NCBI RefSeq assembly: GCF_008386575.1
Contig: NZ_VUOA01000034.1
Span: forward strand, 1 to 64,000
Reading direction: 5' to 3'
Origin: Salinarimonas soli
GTDB taxonomy: Bacteria; Pseudomonadota; Alphaproteobacteria; Rhizobiales; Beijerinckiaceae
Length of the DNA stretch: 64,000 nucleotides
Of this stretch, positions 36,741 to 44,822 are shown piece by piece. The position numbers were made by a program, and so were the translations under genes. A model generated the notes under the pieces. The model did not search any database. It had not been told where the DNA came from and saw only the letters and a list, made by a program, of their open reading frames with translations. Numbering within the stretch: the stretch's first letter is position 1; each line of letters begins with the position of its first letter.

Positions 36741-36891
36741 GAGGGCCTCGCGTGATAAGCCCTGCCGCATTCGCCCGGAACGCCCGCCGCGGTCAACCGG
36801 ACGGCACGCAGGACCCCCATGCACGTCGTGCGCCCCGCCCTGTGGCCTTCCTGCCATAGCGACGCGCCCGGCGGCTCCGTAATCAAAAGGG

Positions 36892-38184
36892 ATGACCGAT
36901 CGCCTTTTCCCGCCGACTCGCGCCCAGGGGCTTCAGCGCCTGCACGCCTTCGTGCCGCGGGCGGGGCGCCTCTATGCCGAGACGCGCCAGGAGGACCGGG
37001 GGCCGGGCTTGCGGCGCAACGTGTCGATGCTGTCGCCCTATCTGCGCCATCGCCTCGTCGACGAGCGCGAGGTGCTGGCGGCGGTGCTGGCCCGGCACGA
37101 CCCGGACGCCTGCACCCGCTTCGTCCAGGAGGTCCTGTGGCGGACCTACTGGAAGGGCTGGCTGGAGATGCGCCCCGGCATCTGGACCCGCTACCGCGCC
37201 GAGGCCGACGCCGCCCATGCGCGCCTCGACGCCGAGCCGGACCTGAGGGCACGCTACGAGGCGGCGGTCGCGGGGCGCACGGGCATCGACTGCTTCGACG
37301 CCTGGGCCGGTGAGCTCCGCGAGACGGGCTATCTGCACAATTTCGCGCGGATGTGGTTCGCCTCGATCTGGATCTTCACCCTGCGCCTGCCCTGGGCGCT
37401 CGGCGCCGATCACTTCCTGCATCATCTCGTCGACGCCGATCCCGCCACGAATACGCTCTCCTGGCGCTGGGTCGGCGGGCTTCAGACCCGGGGCAAGACC
37501 TATCTCGCCACCGCCGAGGCGATCGCCCGCGCCACGGGCGGCCGGTTCTCGCCGCAGGGGCTTGCCCGCAGCGCGCCGCCCCTCATGGAGGAGCCGCCGC
37601 CGCCCGCGCGCCCGCTCCCCCGCGTGCCGCCCCCGCCGGAGGGGGCGGTCGCGCTCCTGCTGACGCCCGAGGATCTCGGGCCCGAGGCTTGGCCGCTCGG
37701 GTCCTGCGAGGTGCGGGCCGTGGGCGCGGTCGACGCTGGGGATGCGCGGCCGGGCCGATCCGGGCCGGCCGGGGCCTTCGTGTCGGGCGCGCTCGCCGAC
37801 GGGCTGTCGCGGGCCGGCGCGGCGCATGGCGTGCCCTCGCAGGCGCTCGCGGGCCTCGAGGTCGAGGCGCTGTGCCGCTTCGCGCGGGCGGCCGGCGTCC
37901 ACACCCTCGTGACGGGCTATGCCCCCGTGGGTCCCGTGGCCGAGCGGCTCGCCGCCCTCGAGCCCGAGCTGCGGGCGCGCGGCATCGCCCTCGTCCCCCA
38001 GCGCCGCGCCTTCGACGGCCGGTTCTGGCCTCGAGCGCTCGCCGGCTATTTCACCTTCCGCGAGGCGATCCCGGAGCTCCTGGAGGCGGAAGGGCTGCTG
38101 CCGCCCGCCGAGACGGATCTGTTCGGCCAGGCGCCGCCTCAGCGCGGCGTGCCCAAGCGCGCCGCGCACCGCGACCAGGCTTGA
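36892..38184 (+). CDS. Photolyase/cryptochrome-like protein with apparently permuted domains
   Basis: This 430-residue protein has the FAD-binding helical domain of photolyases at its N-terminus instead of its C-terminus: NVSMLSPYLRHRLVDEREV (43-61), FVQEVLWRTYWKGW (77-90), ELRETGYLHNFARMWFASI (141-159) and DADPATNTLSWRWVGGL (181-197). A Pro-rich linker (229-249) leads to a C-terminal alpha/beta region (about 250-430) with VALLLTPEDLG, FVSGAL, ARAAGVHTLVTGYAPVGP and LRARGIALVP. This resembles the Rossmann-like antenna domain that is normally N-terminal, and ends with FWPRALAGYFTFREAIPELL. DNA repair or light sensing is possible but unproven. ATG 36892. Convergent with tenA, 4-base gap. Confidence 0.72.
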   Translation: MTDRLFPPTRAQGLQRLHAFVPRAGRLYAETRQEDRGPGLRRNVSMLSPYLRHRLVDEREVLAAVLARHDPDACTRFVQEVLWRTYWKGWLEMRPGIWTRYRAEADAAHARLDAEPDLRARYEAAVAGRTGIDCFDAWAGELRETGYLHNFARMWFASIWIFTLRLPWALGADHFLHHLVDADPATNTLSWRWVGGLQTRGKTYLATAEAIARATGGRFSPQGLARSAPPLMEEPPPPARPLPRVPPPPEGAVALLLTPEDLGPEAWPLGSCEVRAVGAVDAGDARPGRSGPAGAFVSGALADGLSRAGAAHGVPSQALAGLEVEALCRFARAAGVHTLVTGYAPVGPVAERLAALEPELRARGIALVPQRRAFDGRFWPRALAGYFTFREAIPELLEAEGLLPPAETDLFGQAPPQRGVPKRAAHRDQA

Positions 38185-38188
38185 GCCG

Positions 38189-38851
38189 TCAGACGGGCCA
38201 GCGCTCCAGGCGGTAGGCGGAGTCCCAGAACATCCATTCGAGCTGCGTCGCCCGGGTGTAGGCCGCATGCATGCGGGCGAGGAGGCCCGCCGACGCGCCC
38301 TCGGCGGCGGCGTCGGTCGCCGCGATCATGGCTCGCACGGCGTCGTGGAACTCCTCGCCGGCATAGGTGTCGATCCAGGCGCGGTAGGGGTTGTCGGGGG
38401 CGGCGCGGGCATGGATCTCGCGGCCGACCTCGGCATAGATCCAGAAGCACGGCAGCAGCGCCGCCAGCAGCACCTCGAAGGGCTCCGCATGGGCGGTCGC
38501 GAGGAGGAACGAGACGTAATGATGGGCACCGGGCGCGACGGGCGTCGCCTCGAAGGTGTCGGGCGCGATCTCGTATTGCAGGAAGAACCCGCCATGCAGG
38601 GAGCGCTCCACCACGATCGCCACCTCGGCGGCCTTGGCGAAATGCACGATCCCGTCGGGGGTCGGCGCCTTCGCGGCGGCAAGCGCCAGCGCCCGGCCGA
38701 ACGCGACGAGATAATGCGCGTCCTGGACGATGTAGTGCTTGAAGCGCGCTTCGCTCAAGGTTCCTGCCGCGAGCTCCGCGTTGAACGGCATGGTGCGGAT
38801 GGTCTCGTAGGCGGCCTCGTTGCGCCGCCAGGCGTCTTGGGAGAAGGACAA
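38189..38851 (-). CDS. tenA: TenA-family thiaminase II / aminopyrimidine aminohydrolase
   Basis: This 220-residue helical protein has the TenA hallmarks: LSEARFKHYIVQDAHYLVAFGRALALAA, the active-site region LLAALLPCFWIYAEVG with catalytic Cys, and DTYAGEEFHDAV. TenA hydrolyses aminopyrimidine breakdown products so that the pyrimidine half of thiamine can be salvaged. The start is TTG 38851 with GGAG 7 bases upstream; family similarity covers this start. The Shine-Dalgarno sequence interleaves with that of the divergent phosphopantetheinyl transferase gene. No other thiamine genes are in the window. Confidence 0.85.
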   Translation of the reverse strand: MSFSQDAWRRNEAAYETIRTMPFNAELAAGTLSEARFKHYIVQDAHYLVAFGRALALAAAKAPTPDGIVHFAKAAEVAIVVERSLHGGFFLQYEIAPDTFEATPVAPGAHHYVSFLLATAHAEPFEVLLAALLPCFWIYAEVGREIHARAAPDNPYRAWIDTYAGEEFHDAVRAMIAATDAAAEGASAGLLARMHAAYTRATQLEWMFWDSAYRLERWPV

Positions 38852-38863
38852 GGAGGGGCTCCG

Positions 38864-39496
38864 GTGGAATCGGCGGGGATGGTCGACTGGATCGAGGATA
38901 CGGGCAAGGCCGCCGTGCGGATCCCCGCCGCGATGGTGGGGCCGGGCGACCGCCGCGCGCTGCTGGCGCGTCTCGTGGAGCGCGCGCTCGGCGGCCCCGT
39001 CGAGATCCGCCATCGCCAGGGCTTCGCGCCGCGCCTGCCCGGCGACGACGTGCGCGTCTCCTGCGCGAGCCGCCCCGGGCTCTCGGCCGCCGCCATCGCC
39101 CGCGCGCCCGTCGGGATCGACGTGGAGGCGGTGGACGGGGGCGACGTGCCCTTCGCCGTGCTGCACCGGGACGAGGCCCGTGCGCTCGCCGCGCTGCCGG
39201 AACCTGAGCGCGCCGCGGCCTTCGCGCGGCTGTGGGCCGTGAAGGAGGCCTATCTCAAGGCGCTGAGGCTCGGCCTGTCGCGGGAGCCCGGTGGCTTCCG
39301 GGTGGCGCTCGCGGCGGATGGGGCGTGGATCGACGATCCAGAGCGGGGCGAAGCGTGGGCGCAGACGCGGTGGTTCGAGGGGGAGGGGAGGCGCTACGCG
39401 GTGGCGCTGGTGGTGCTCCCCTCTCCCATGGAGAGAGGGGTCGGGGGTGAGGGGGTACCACCTGAAACCAGGGTACCTCCAACGCCCTCATGCTGA
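38864..39496 (+). CDS. 4'-phosphopantetheinyl transferase superfamily protein
   Basis: This 210-residue protein moves the phosphopantetheine arm of CoA onto carrier proteins. It contains PVGIDVEAVDGGD (metal-binding Asp and Glu) and RLWAVKEAYLKALRLGL, matching the WxxKEAxxK signature of the Sfp/AcpT type. GTG 38864 is favoured by AAGGAGG at 38850-38856; ATG 38879 is an alternative. The target is unknown; no PKS or NRPS genes are present. The last about 25 residues (from LPSPMERGVGGEG) are encoded by a family B palindrome and the stop lies in the conserved box of a family A repeat, so the C-terminus is repeat-derived. Confidence 0.82.
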   Translation: MESAGMVDWIEDTGKAAVRIPAAMVGPGDRRALLARLVERALGGPVEIRHRQGFAPRLPGDDVRVSCASRPGLSAAAIARAPVGIDVEAVDGGDVPFAVLHRDEARALAALPEPERAAAFARLWAVKEAYLKALRLGLSREPGGFRVALAADGAWIDDPERGEAWAQTRWFEGEGRRYAVALVVLPSPMERGVGGEGVPPETRVPPTPSC

Positions 39497-39700
39497 GGAG
39501 GCCTGCAAAGCAGGCCGTCTCGAAGCACGCAGGACCCCTGCCACAGCGGTCCGGAGACCACTGAAGCGCCCTTCGAGGCCCCGCGTCGCGGGGCGCCTCA
39601 GGACGAGGGTGAGGGTGGGAGCAGCGGGGCGGGAGATCCCTGGATCAGCGTCCAACCCCTCACCCCCGGCCCCTCTCCCAATAGGAGAGAGGAGGTACCG
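39413..39700. repeat. Composite repeat B-A-B overlapping the phosphopantetheinyl transferase 3' end
   Basis: A B palindrome (about 39416-39460), a full A element (39487-39618) and a second B palindrome (about 39660-39700) fill this convergent junction. The A hairpins are GGCCTGC (39500-39506) / GCAGGCC (39510-39516) and GCCCCGC-GTC-GCGGGGC. The linker after A contains ATCCCTGGATCAGCGTCC, the complement of the linker at 12.4 kb, showing that A and B travel as one unit. Confidence 0.8.
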
Positions 39701-39703
39701 CGC

Positions 39704-40570
39704 TCACTCCTCCAGTCGGGCGATGAGGCTCGAGGTGTCCCAGCGGCGGCCGCCCATCTTCTGGACCTCGGCGTAGAACTGGTCGACGAGGGCGGTGACG
39801 GGGACCTGGGCGCCGTTGCGGCGGGCTTCGGCGAGCACGATGCCGAGGTCCTTGCGCATCCAGTCCACCGCGAAGCCGAACTCGAACTGGCCCTGGTTCA
39901 TGGTCTTGCCCCGGTTCTCCATCTGCCAGGAGCCGGCGGCGCCCTTCGAGATCACGTCGAGGACGGCCTCCATGTCGAGGCCCGCGCGCTTGCCGAAATG
40001 GATGCCCTCGGCGAGCCCCTGGACGAGCCCGGCGATGCAGATCTGGTTGACCATCTTGGTGAGCTGGCCGGCGCCGGCGGGGCCGAGCAGGCGGCAGGCG
40101 CGGGCGAAGGACATGATCACCGGCTCGGCGCGGGCGTAGGGCTCCGGGTCGCCGCCGCACATCACCGTCAGCACGCCGTTCTCGGCGCCGGCCTGGCCGC
40201 CCGAGACGGGGGCGTCGATGAAGGCGAAGCCGCCGCGCGCGGCGAGCTCGTGCAGCTCGCGGGCGATCTCGGCCGACGCCGTGGTGTGATCGACGAAGAC
40301 CGCGTCGCGGCTCATGCCGTGGAAGGCGCCGTCCGGGCCCATCGTGACCTCGCGCAGGTCCGCGTCGTTGCCCACGCAGGCGAACACGATCTCCTGATCG
40401 CGCGCGGTCTCCTTCGGCGTCGCCGCCATGCGTCCGCCGTTCTCGGCCACCCACGCTTCAGCCTTCGCGGCCGTGCGGTTGTAGACGGTGACCTCGTGGC
40501 CCTTGGCCTTGAGGTGCCGCGCCATGGGGTAGCCCATGACGCCCAGACCCAGAAACGCGACCTTCGCCAT
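39704..40570 (-). CDS. NAD(P)-dependent beta-hydroxyacid dehydrogenase
   Basis: This 288-residue protein belongs to the 3-hydroxyisobutyrate dehydrogenase / tartronate semialdehyde reductase family. It has the Rossmann motif VAFLGLGVMGYPMARHL (4-20), VYNRT after beta-2, substrate loop DAPVSGGQAGAENG and the catalytic-lysine region GPAGAGQLTKMVNQ. In many proteobacteria close relatives reduce succinic or glyoxylic semialdehyde; the substrate here is not determined. The cofactor preference from YNRT (Arg) suggests NADP. ATG 40570. Confidence 0.87.
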   Translation of the reverse strand: MAKVAFLGLGVMGYPMARHLKAKGHEVTVYNRTAAKAEAWVAENGGRMAATPKETARDQEIVFACVGNDADLREVTMGPDGAFHGMSRDAVFVDHTTASAEIARELHELAARGGFAFIDAPVSGGQAGAENGVLTVMCGGDPEPYARAEPVIMSFARACRLLGPAGAGQLTKMVNQICIAGLVQGLAEGIHFGKRAGLDMEAVLDVISKGAAGSWQMENRGKTMNQGQFEFGFAVDWMRKDLGIVLAEARRNGAQVPVTALVDQFYAEVQKMGGRRWDTSSLIARLEE

Positions 40571-40738
40571 CGTCCGATTCCCAAACCCGTGGAGTGATGG
40601 GGTGACGTTCTAGAGCATTTCCGGCGCGTTGGATCCGGTCCGGGCGAAGAAAATGCTCCTGGCACGAATGGCGGCGCGCGTGCGGGAACCGGATCTCGCG
40701 CGGCTGGCTTGACGTGGGGTCCAGCCCAGGAGGATCGC

Positions 40739-41143
40739 ATGTCGAGCCGCGCCTTTCCCGTCGCCGCCGTCCTCGGCCTTCTCTGCGCCGCGCCGGCCTG
40801 GGCCTCGCCCTGCGGCGACCAGCTGCGCACCCTGGAGCCGCAGGTCGACGCCGCCGCGTCCCGCAGCGTCTCCCTGTCGTCGGGCGGCCAGGGCGTCGCC
40901 GCCTCCCGCGAGAGCCAGGCCATGCAGGCCGAGCGCGGGCAGAAGCCCACGCCCCCCGTCCAGTCCCTGCCCGAGCACGACGTGAACGCCACCGCGGCGG
41001 CACGGCCCCTGGAGGGCGGCGACCGGGCGATGAAGGCCCGCACCGCCTTCAACGAGGCGCAGGCCCTCGACCGCGACGGCGACGCGGCCGGCTGCATGAG
41101 CGCCGTCGAGCGGGTCCGGCGCGAGCTCGAGGCGTCGCGGTAG
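40739..41143 (+). CDS. Exported hypothetical protein
   Basis: This 134-residue protein has a signal peptide (MSSRAFPVAAVLGLLCAAPAWA). The mature part is hydrophilic, with one Cys near the start (SPCGDQLRTLEP) and one near the end (DAAGCMSAVERVRREL), compatible with a disulfide. The C-terminal half looks helical. CAGGAGGATCGC precedes ATG 40739, a strong ribosome binding site. I do not recognise the family. It lies 153 bases upstream of the iorA-like gene on the same strand. Confidence 0.65.
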   Translation: MSSRAFPVAAVLGLLCAAPAWASPCGDQLRTLEPQVDAAASRSVSLSSGGQGVAASRESQAMQAERGQKPTPPVQSLPEHDVNATAAARPLEGGDRAMKARTAFNEAQALDRDGDAAGCMSAVERVRRELEASR

Positions 41144-41296
41144 CGGATCGTTTCCCGCAAGACCGGACCTTCCCGAACGGAAAGAAGAGGCGCAATGTTG
41201 CGACCCGGCCCGAGCCGGCCGTGTCGTTGTGGCGTGACGCAGATCGCAGGCCCGACGCCGAGGGGCGCCGGCCCGCTCGCACAAGGGTAATGAGCC

Positions 41297-41755
41297 ATGG
41301 TGAAGCTGACGGTGAACGGCGTCGAGCGCACGTTCGACGGCGACGAGGACATGCCGCTCCTCTGGTATCTGCGCGACGAGCTGGGCCTGACGGGCACGAA
41401 GTTCGGCTGCGGCGTCGCGGCCTGCGGCGCCTGCACGGTCCATCTCGACGGGACCGCCGTGCGGGCCTGCCAGACCCCGCTCTCGGCCACCGCCGGAACG
41501 GCGGTCACCACTATCGAGGGCCTGTCCCCCGACGGCAATCACCCGCTTCAGGCGGCCTGGCGCGATCTCAACGTCGCGCAATGCGGCTACTGCCAGACGG
41601 GGCAGATCATGCAGGCCGCCTCGCTCCTGCGCGAGACCCCGAACCCCTCCGACGCCGACATCGACAACGCGATGAGCGGGAACCTGTGCCGGTGCGGCAC
41701 CTATCCGCGCATCCGCGCCGCCATCAAGCAGGCCGCCAAGGGAGCCCGGCTATGA
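41297..41755 (+). CDS. iorA: Isoquinoline 1-oxidoreductase-type [2Fe-2S] subunit
   Basis: This 152-residue electron-transfer subunit belongs to the xanthine oxidase family. The N-terminal plant-type ferredoxin cluster is [17 protein letters not shown] with a fourth Cys in RACQTPL. The second, helical cluster domain has [11 protein letters not shown] and [15 protein letters not shown]. Its stop overlaps the ATG of the large subunit. It passes electrons from the molybdenum cofactor to an unknown acceptor; no FAD subunit is present, as in other IorAB-type enzymes. Confidence 0.88.
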   Translation: MVKLTVNGVERTFDGDEDMPLLWYLRDELGLTGTKFGCGVAACGACTVHLDGTAVRACQTPLSATAGTAVTTIEGLSPDGNHPLQAAWRDLNVAQCGYCQTGQIMQAASLLRETPNPSDADIDNAMSGNLCRCGTYPRIRAAIKQAAKGARL

Positions 41756-44043
41756 ACCGCCCCGTCGATCCGATGCCCCTCGCGAATGTCAGCCGCCGCG
41801 CCCTGCTCCAGGGGCTGGCGGCCGGATCCCTCGTCATCGCCGTGGGCCTGCCCATGCCTGCGGAGGCGCAGGAGAACAAGTTCGGCGCCGACGGGATGCC
41901 GAACGGCTGGCGGGACGATCCGCGCCTGTTCGTCGCCATCGCTCCCGACGGCGCCGTGACGGTCACCTGCCACCGCCAGGAGATGGGGCAGGGGGTGCGC
42001 ACCTCGGTGGCCATGGTGGTCGCCGACGAGCTCGAGGCCGATCTCGCGCGGGTGCGCGTCGTCCAGGCCGACGCCGACGAGGCGCGCTACGGCAACCAGG
42101 ACACGGACGGCTCGCGCAGCCTGCGCCACTTCTTCCGGCCCCTGCGCCGGGCGGGCGCGGGCGCGAGGGTCATGCTGGAGCAGGCCGCGGCCGCGTCCTG
42201 GGGCGTGCCCGCGGCCGAGGTACGGGCGGAGAACCACCTCGTGCGCCACGTGCCTTCGGGCCGCACGATCGCCTTCGGCGAGCTCGCCGCCGCGGCCGCC
42301 GCCCTGCCGGTTCCTGCCCGCGAGACCCTGCGGCTCAAGGACCCGAAGACCTTCCGCTATATCGGCCGCGACACGATCGGCCTCGTCGACAACCGCGACA
42401 TCACCACCGGCCGCGCCGTCTACGGCATCGACGCCCGCGCCGAGGGCATGCTCTACGCCGTCGTGGCGCGCCCGCCCGTGTTCGGCGGCAAGGTGCGCAG
42501 CGTCGACGACAGCGAGGCGCTCAAGGTCCCGGGCGTGATCCGCACCGTGCGCATCGACCCGCCCCCGATCCCCTCGGAGTTCCAGCCGCTCGGCGGGGTC
42601 GCGGTAGTGGCCCGCAACACCTGGGCCGCGATGAAGGGCCGGGAGGCGCTCAAGATCGAGTGGGACGACGGCCCCCATGCCGGCTACTCGTCCGACGCCT
42701 ACCGCGCCGAGCTCGAGGCAGGCGCGCGCCGGCCCGCCAAGGTGGTGCGCACCCAGGGCGATATCGACGAGGCTATGCCCAAGGCGGCCCGGCGCGTCGA
42801 GGCGGAGTACTACATCCCGCACCTCGCCCAGTCGCCGCTGGAGCCGCCCGCGGCCCTGGTCCAGATCCGCGGAGGCAAGTGCGAGGCCTGGGCCTGCGTG
42901 CAGGCCCCGCAGGCGACGCGCACGCGGCTCGCCGAGCGGCTGAAGATCCCGGAGGCTGACGTCACGGTGCACGTGACGCTGCTCGGCGGCGGCTTCGGGC
43001 GGAAATCCAAGCCCGACTTCGTCCTGGAGGCGGGCCTCGTCAGCCAGGCCATGGACGGCGCGCCGGTCAAGGTCACCTGGACCCGCGAGGACGACCTGCA
43101 TCACGGCTACTACCACACCGTCTCCGTGGAGCGCCTGGAAGCGGGGCTCGACGCCGCCGGGAAGCCCGTGGCGTGGCTGCACCGCAGCGCGGCGCCCACG
43201 ATCGGCTCGATCTTCGCGGAGGACCCCAAGCAGGAGCTGCCCTTCGAGCTCGGCATGGGCCTCGTCAACACGCCCTTCGCGATCCCGAACCTGCGCATCG
43301 AGAACCCGGAGGCGCAGGCCCATGTCCGCATCGGCTGGTTCCGCTCGGTCTCGAACGTGCCGCACGCCTTCGCGATCCAGTCCTTCGTGGCCGAACTCGC
43401 CCATGCGGCGGGCCGCGACCCGAAGGACTACCTCCTGGAGCTCATCGGTCCGGCGCGGATCTTGAGTCCCACGGATATCGGCGACGCCTGGAACCACGGC
43501 GAGGATCCGCAGCTCTATCCCATCGACACAGGCCGGCTGCGGCGGGTGGTCGAGGCGGCGGCGGACGGGATCGGCTGGGGCCGGACCATGCCGAAGGGCA
43601 GCGGTCTCGGCATCGCGGGCCATTACAGCTTCGTGAGCTACGTAGCGGTGGCGGCCGAGGTCCAGGTCGACGGCCCGCGCCTGATCATCCCGCGGGTGGA
43701 CATCGCCATCGACTGCGGGCCGCACGTGAACCCGGACCGGATCCGCTCGCAGATGGAGGGCGCGGTGATCATGGGCGCGGGGCTCGCCACCTCCGCCGAG
43801 ATCACGTTCAAGGACGGGCGGGCGCAGCAGAACAACTTCGACACCTACGAACTGACGCGCATCGACTCGGCCCCGCGCGACATCCGCGTCCATCTCGTGG
43901 GGGCGGGCGATTACGGGCAGCCGCTGGGCGGCGTCGGGGAACCCGGCGTGCCCCCCGTGGCCCCGGCCCTCGCCAACGCCCTGTTCGCGGCGACGGGCAA
44001 GCGCATCCGCACGCTGCCGATCCGCGACCAGTTCGTCGCCTGA
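41752..44043 (+). CDS. iorB: Isoquinoline 1-oxidoreductase-type molybdenum-binding subunit
   Basis: This 763-residue catalytic subunit of an aldehyde or N-heterocycle oxidising molybdenum hydroxylase has a Tat-type signal ([21 protein letters not shown], 14-34), so the complex is probably periplasmic, with IorA carried along. Mo-cofactor motifs include [35 protein letters not shown], a substrate-pocket [12 protein letters not shown] and the terminal [19 protein letters not shown] with the catalytic Glu. The true substrate is unknown; the iorB symbol is by family. It runs convergently into the DUF2848 gene. Confidence 0.87.
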   Translation: MNRPVDPMPLANVSRRALLQGLAAGSLVIAVGLPMPAEAQENKFGADGMPNGWRDDPRLFVAIAPDGAVTVTCHRQEMGQGVRTSVAMVVADELEADLARVRVVQADADEARYGNQDTDGSRSLRHFFRPLRRAGAGARVMLEQAAAASWGVPAAEVRAENHLVRHVPSGRTIAFGELAAAAAALPVPARETLRLKDPKTFRYIGRDTIGLVDNRDITTGRAVYGIDARAEGMLYAVVARPPVFGGKVRSVDDSEALKVPGVIRTVRIDPPPIPSEFQPLGGVAVVARNTWAAMKGREALKIEWDDGPHAGYSSDAYRAELEAGARRPAKVVRTQGDIDEAMPKAARRVEAEYYIPHLAQSPLEPPAALVQIRGGKCEAWACVQAPQATRTRLAERLKIPEADVTVHVTLLGGGFGRKSKPDFVLEAGLVSQAMDGAPVKVTWTREDDLHHGYYHTVSVERLEAGLDAAGKPVAWLHRSAAPTIGSIFAEDPKQELPFELGMGLVNTPFAIPNLRIENPEAQAHVRIGWFRSVSNVPHAFAIQSFVAELAHAAGRDPKDYLLELIGPARILSPTDIGDAWNHGEDPQLYPIDTGRLRRVVEAAADGIGWGRTMPKGSGLGIAGHYSFVSYVAVAAEVQVDGPRLIIPRVDIAIDCGPHVNPDRIRSQMEGAVIMGAGLATSAEITFKDGRAQQNNFDTYELTRIDSAPRDIRVHLVGAGDYGQPLGGVGEPGVPPVAPALANALFAATGKRIRTLPIRDQFVA

Positions 44044-44139
44044 GGCGCCGGGCGGCGGTCTTCCATGCCGGGACCTGGCGCGATGCGCACGGGCCCCGGC
44101 GCTCACTTCACCGTCCGGACTCGGAGCGAGCGGGCGCGA

Positions 44140-44820
44140 TCATGCCACCACGGGCAGCTCGACGATGCTGTAAGCGTGGCGCATGACGCGCCCGAGCACC
44201 GGATCGTCGAGCTCCATCTCGAAGCGTGTGGCCGGGCGGATGCCGCCGATCGCGCCGAGCGTGCCACCGAACATCGCCCAGCCCGGGGGCAGCGCCGGGC
44301 CGCCGGGGCGGCGCGCCAGGAGGTCGGCGGGCGTTCGCAGGGCCGAGAGCGGGCCTTCCTGGTAGACGACCCGCTCGCCGCCGATCACGGCATGGGCCCG
44401 CATGACGAGGCTGTCCCAGTGATCCTCGACCTCGTCGAGCCGCCACAGCATGCGGCCGACGGGCTTGCCGCAGAGCTGCTTCGACAGGGCGATGCCCACG
44501 GTCTCGGCCTTCCGGTCGGTGTGGTCGGAGCCGAGCCCCAGCCACAGGCCGTCGTCTAGCGAGACGATCACCGGCTCGACCTCCCCCGACGAATCGGGCC
44601 CCAGCACCACGAGGGCGTCCGCTTGCGTGAGGTTCGCCGCGGCGACGCGATAGAACACCGGCACGGAGGACGGAGGCGGCACGCCGATGGCGGCAAGCTC
44701 CTCGATGTGGTGGCGGATCCCCGCCTCGTCGCGCCCGGCCCAGCCGGCGATGACGAGGTCGTGCATCAGGGCGCTGCGGGTCTCGCCGCCGCCCAAGCTC
44801 AGGCAATCGAAGGTGAGCAT
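44140..44820 (-). CDS. DUF2848 family protein
   Basis: This 226-residue soluble protein matches DUF2848: it starts LTFDCLSLGG, then HHIEELAAIGVPPPSSVPVFYRVAAANLTQAD, DGLWLGLGSDHTDRKAE and GWAMFGGTLGAIGGI. The family is distantly similar to fumarylacetoacetate hydrolases (the GSDHTDR acidic segment would sit near a metal site), but has no proven activity. It begins 2 bases after the dctM stop, so it is the last gene of the DUF1445-dctPQM transcription unit and may process the imported compound. Confidence 0.82.
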   Translation of the reverse strand: MLTFDCLSLGGGETRSALMHDLVIAGWAGRDEAGIRHHIEELAAIGVPPPSSVPVFYRVAAANLTQADALVVLGPDSSGEVEPVIVSLDDGLWLGLGSDHTDRKAETVGIALSKQLCGKPVGRMLWRLDEVEDHWDSLVMRAHAVIGGERVVYQEGPLSALRTPADLLARRPGGPALPPGWAMFGGTLGAIGGIRPATRFEMELDDPVLGRVMRHAYSIVELPVVA

Positions 44821-44822
44821 GG

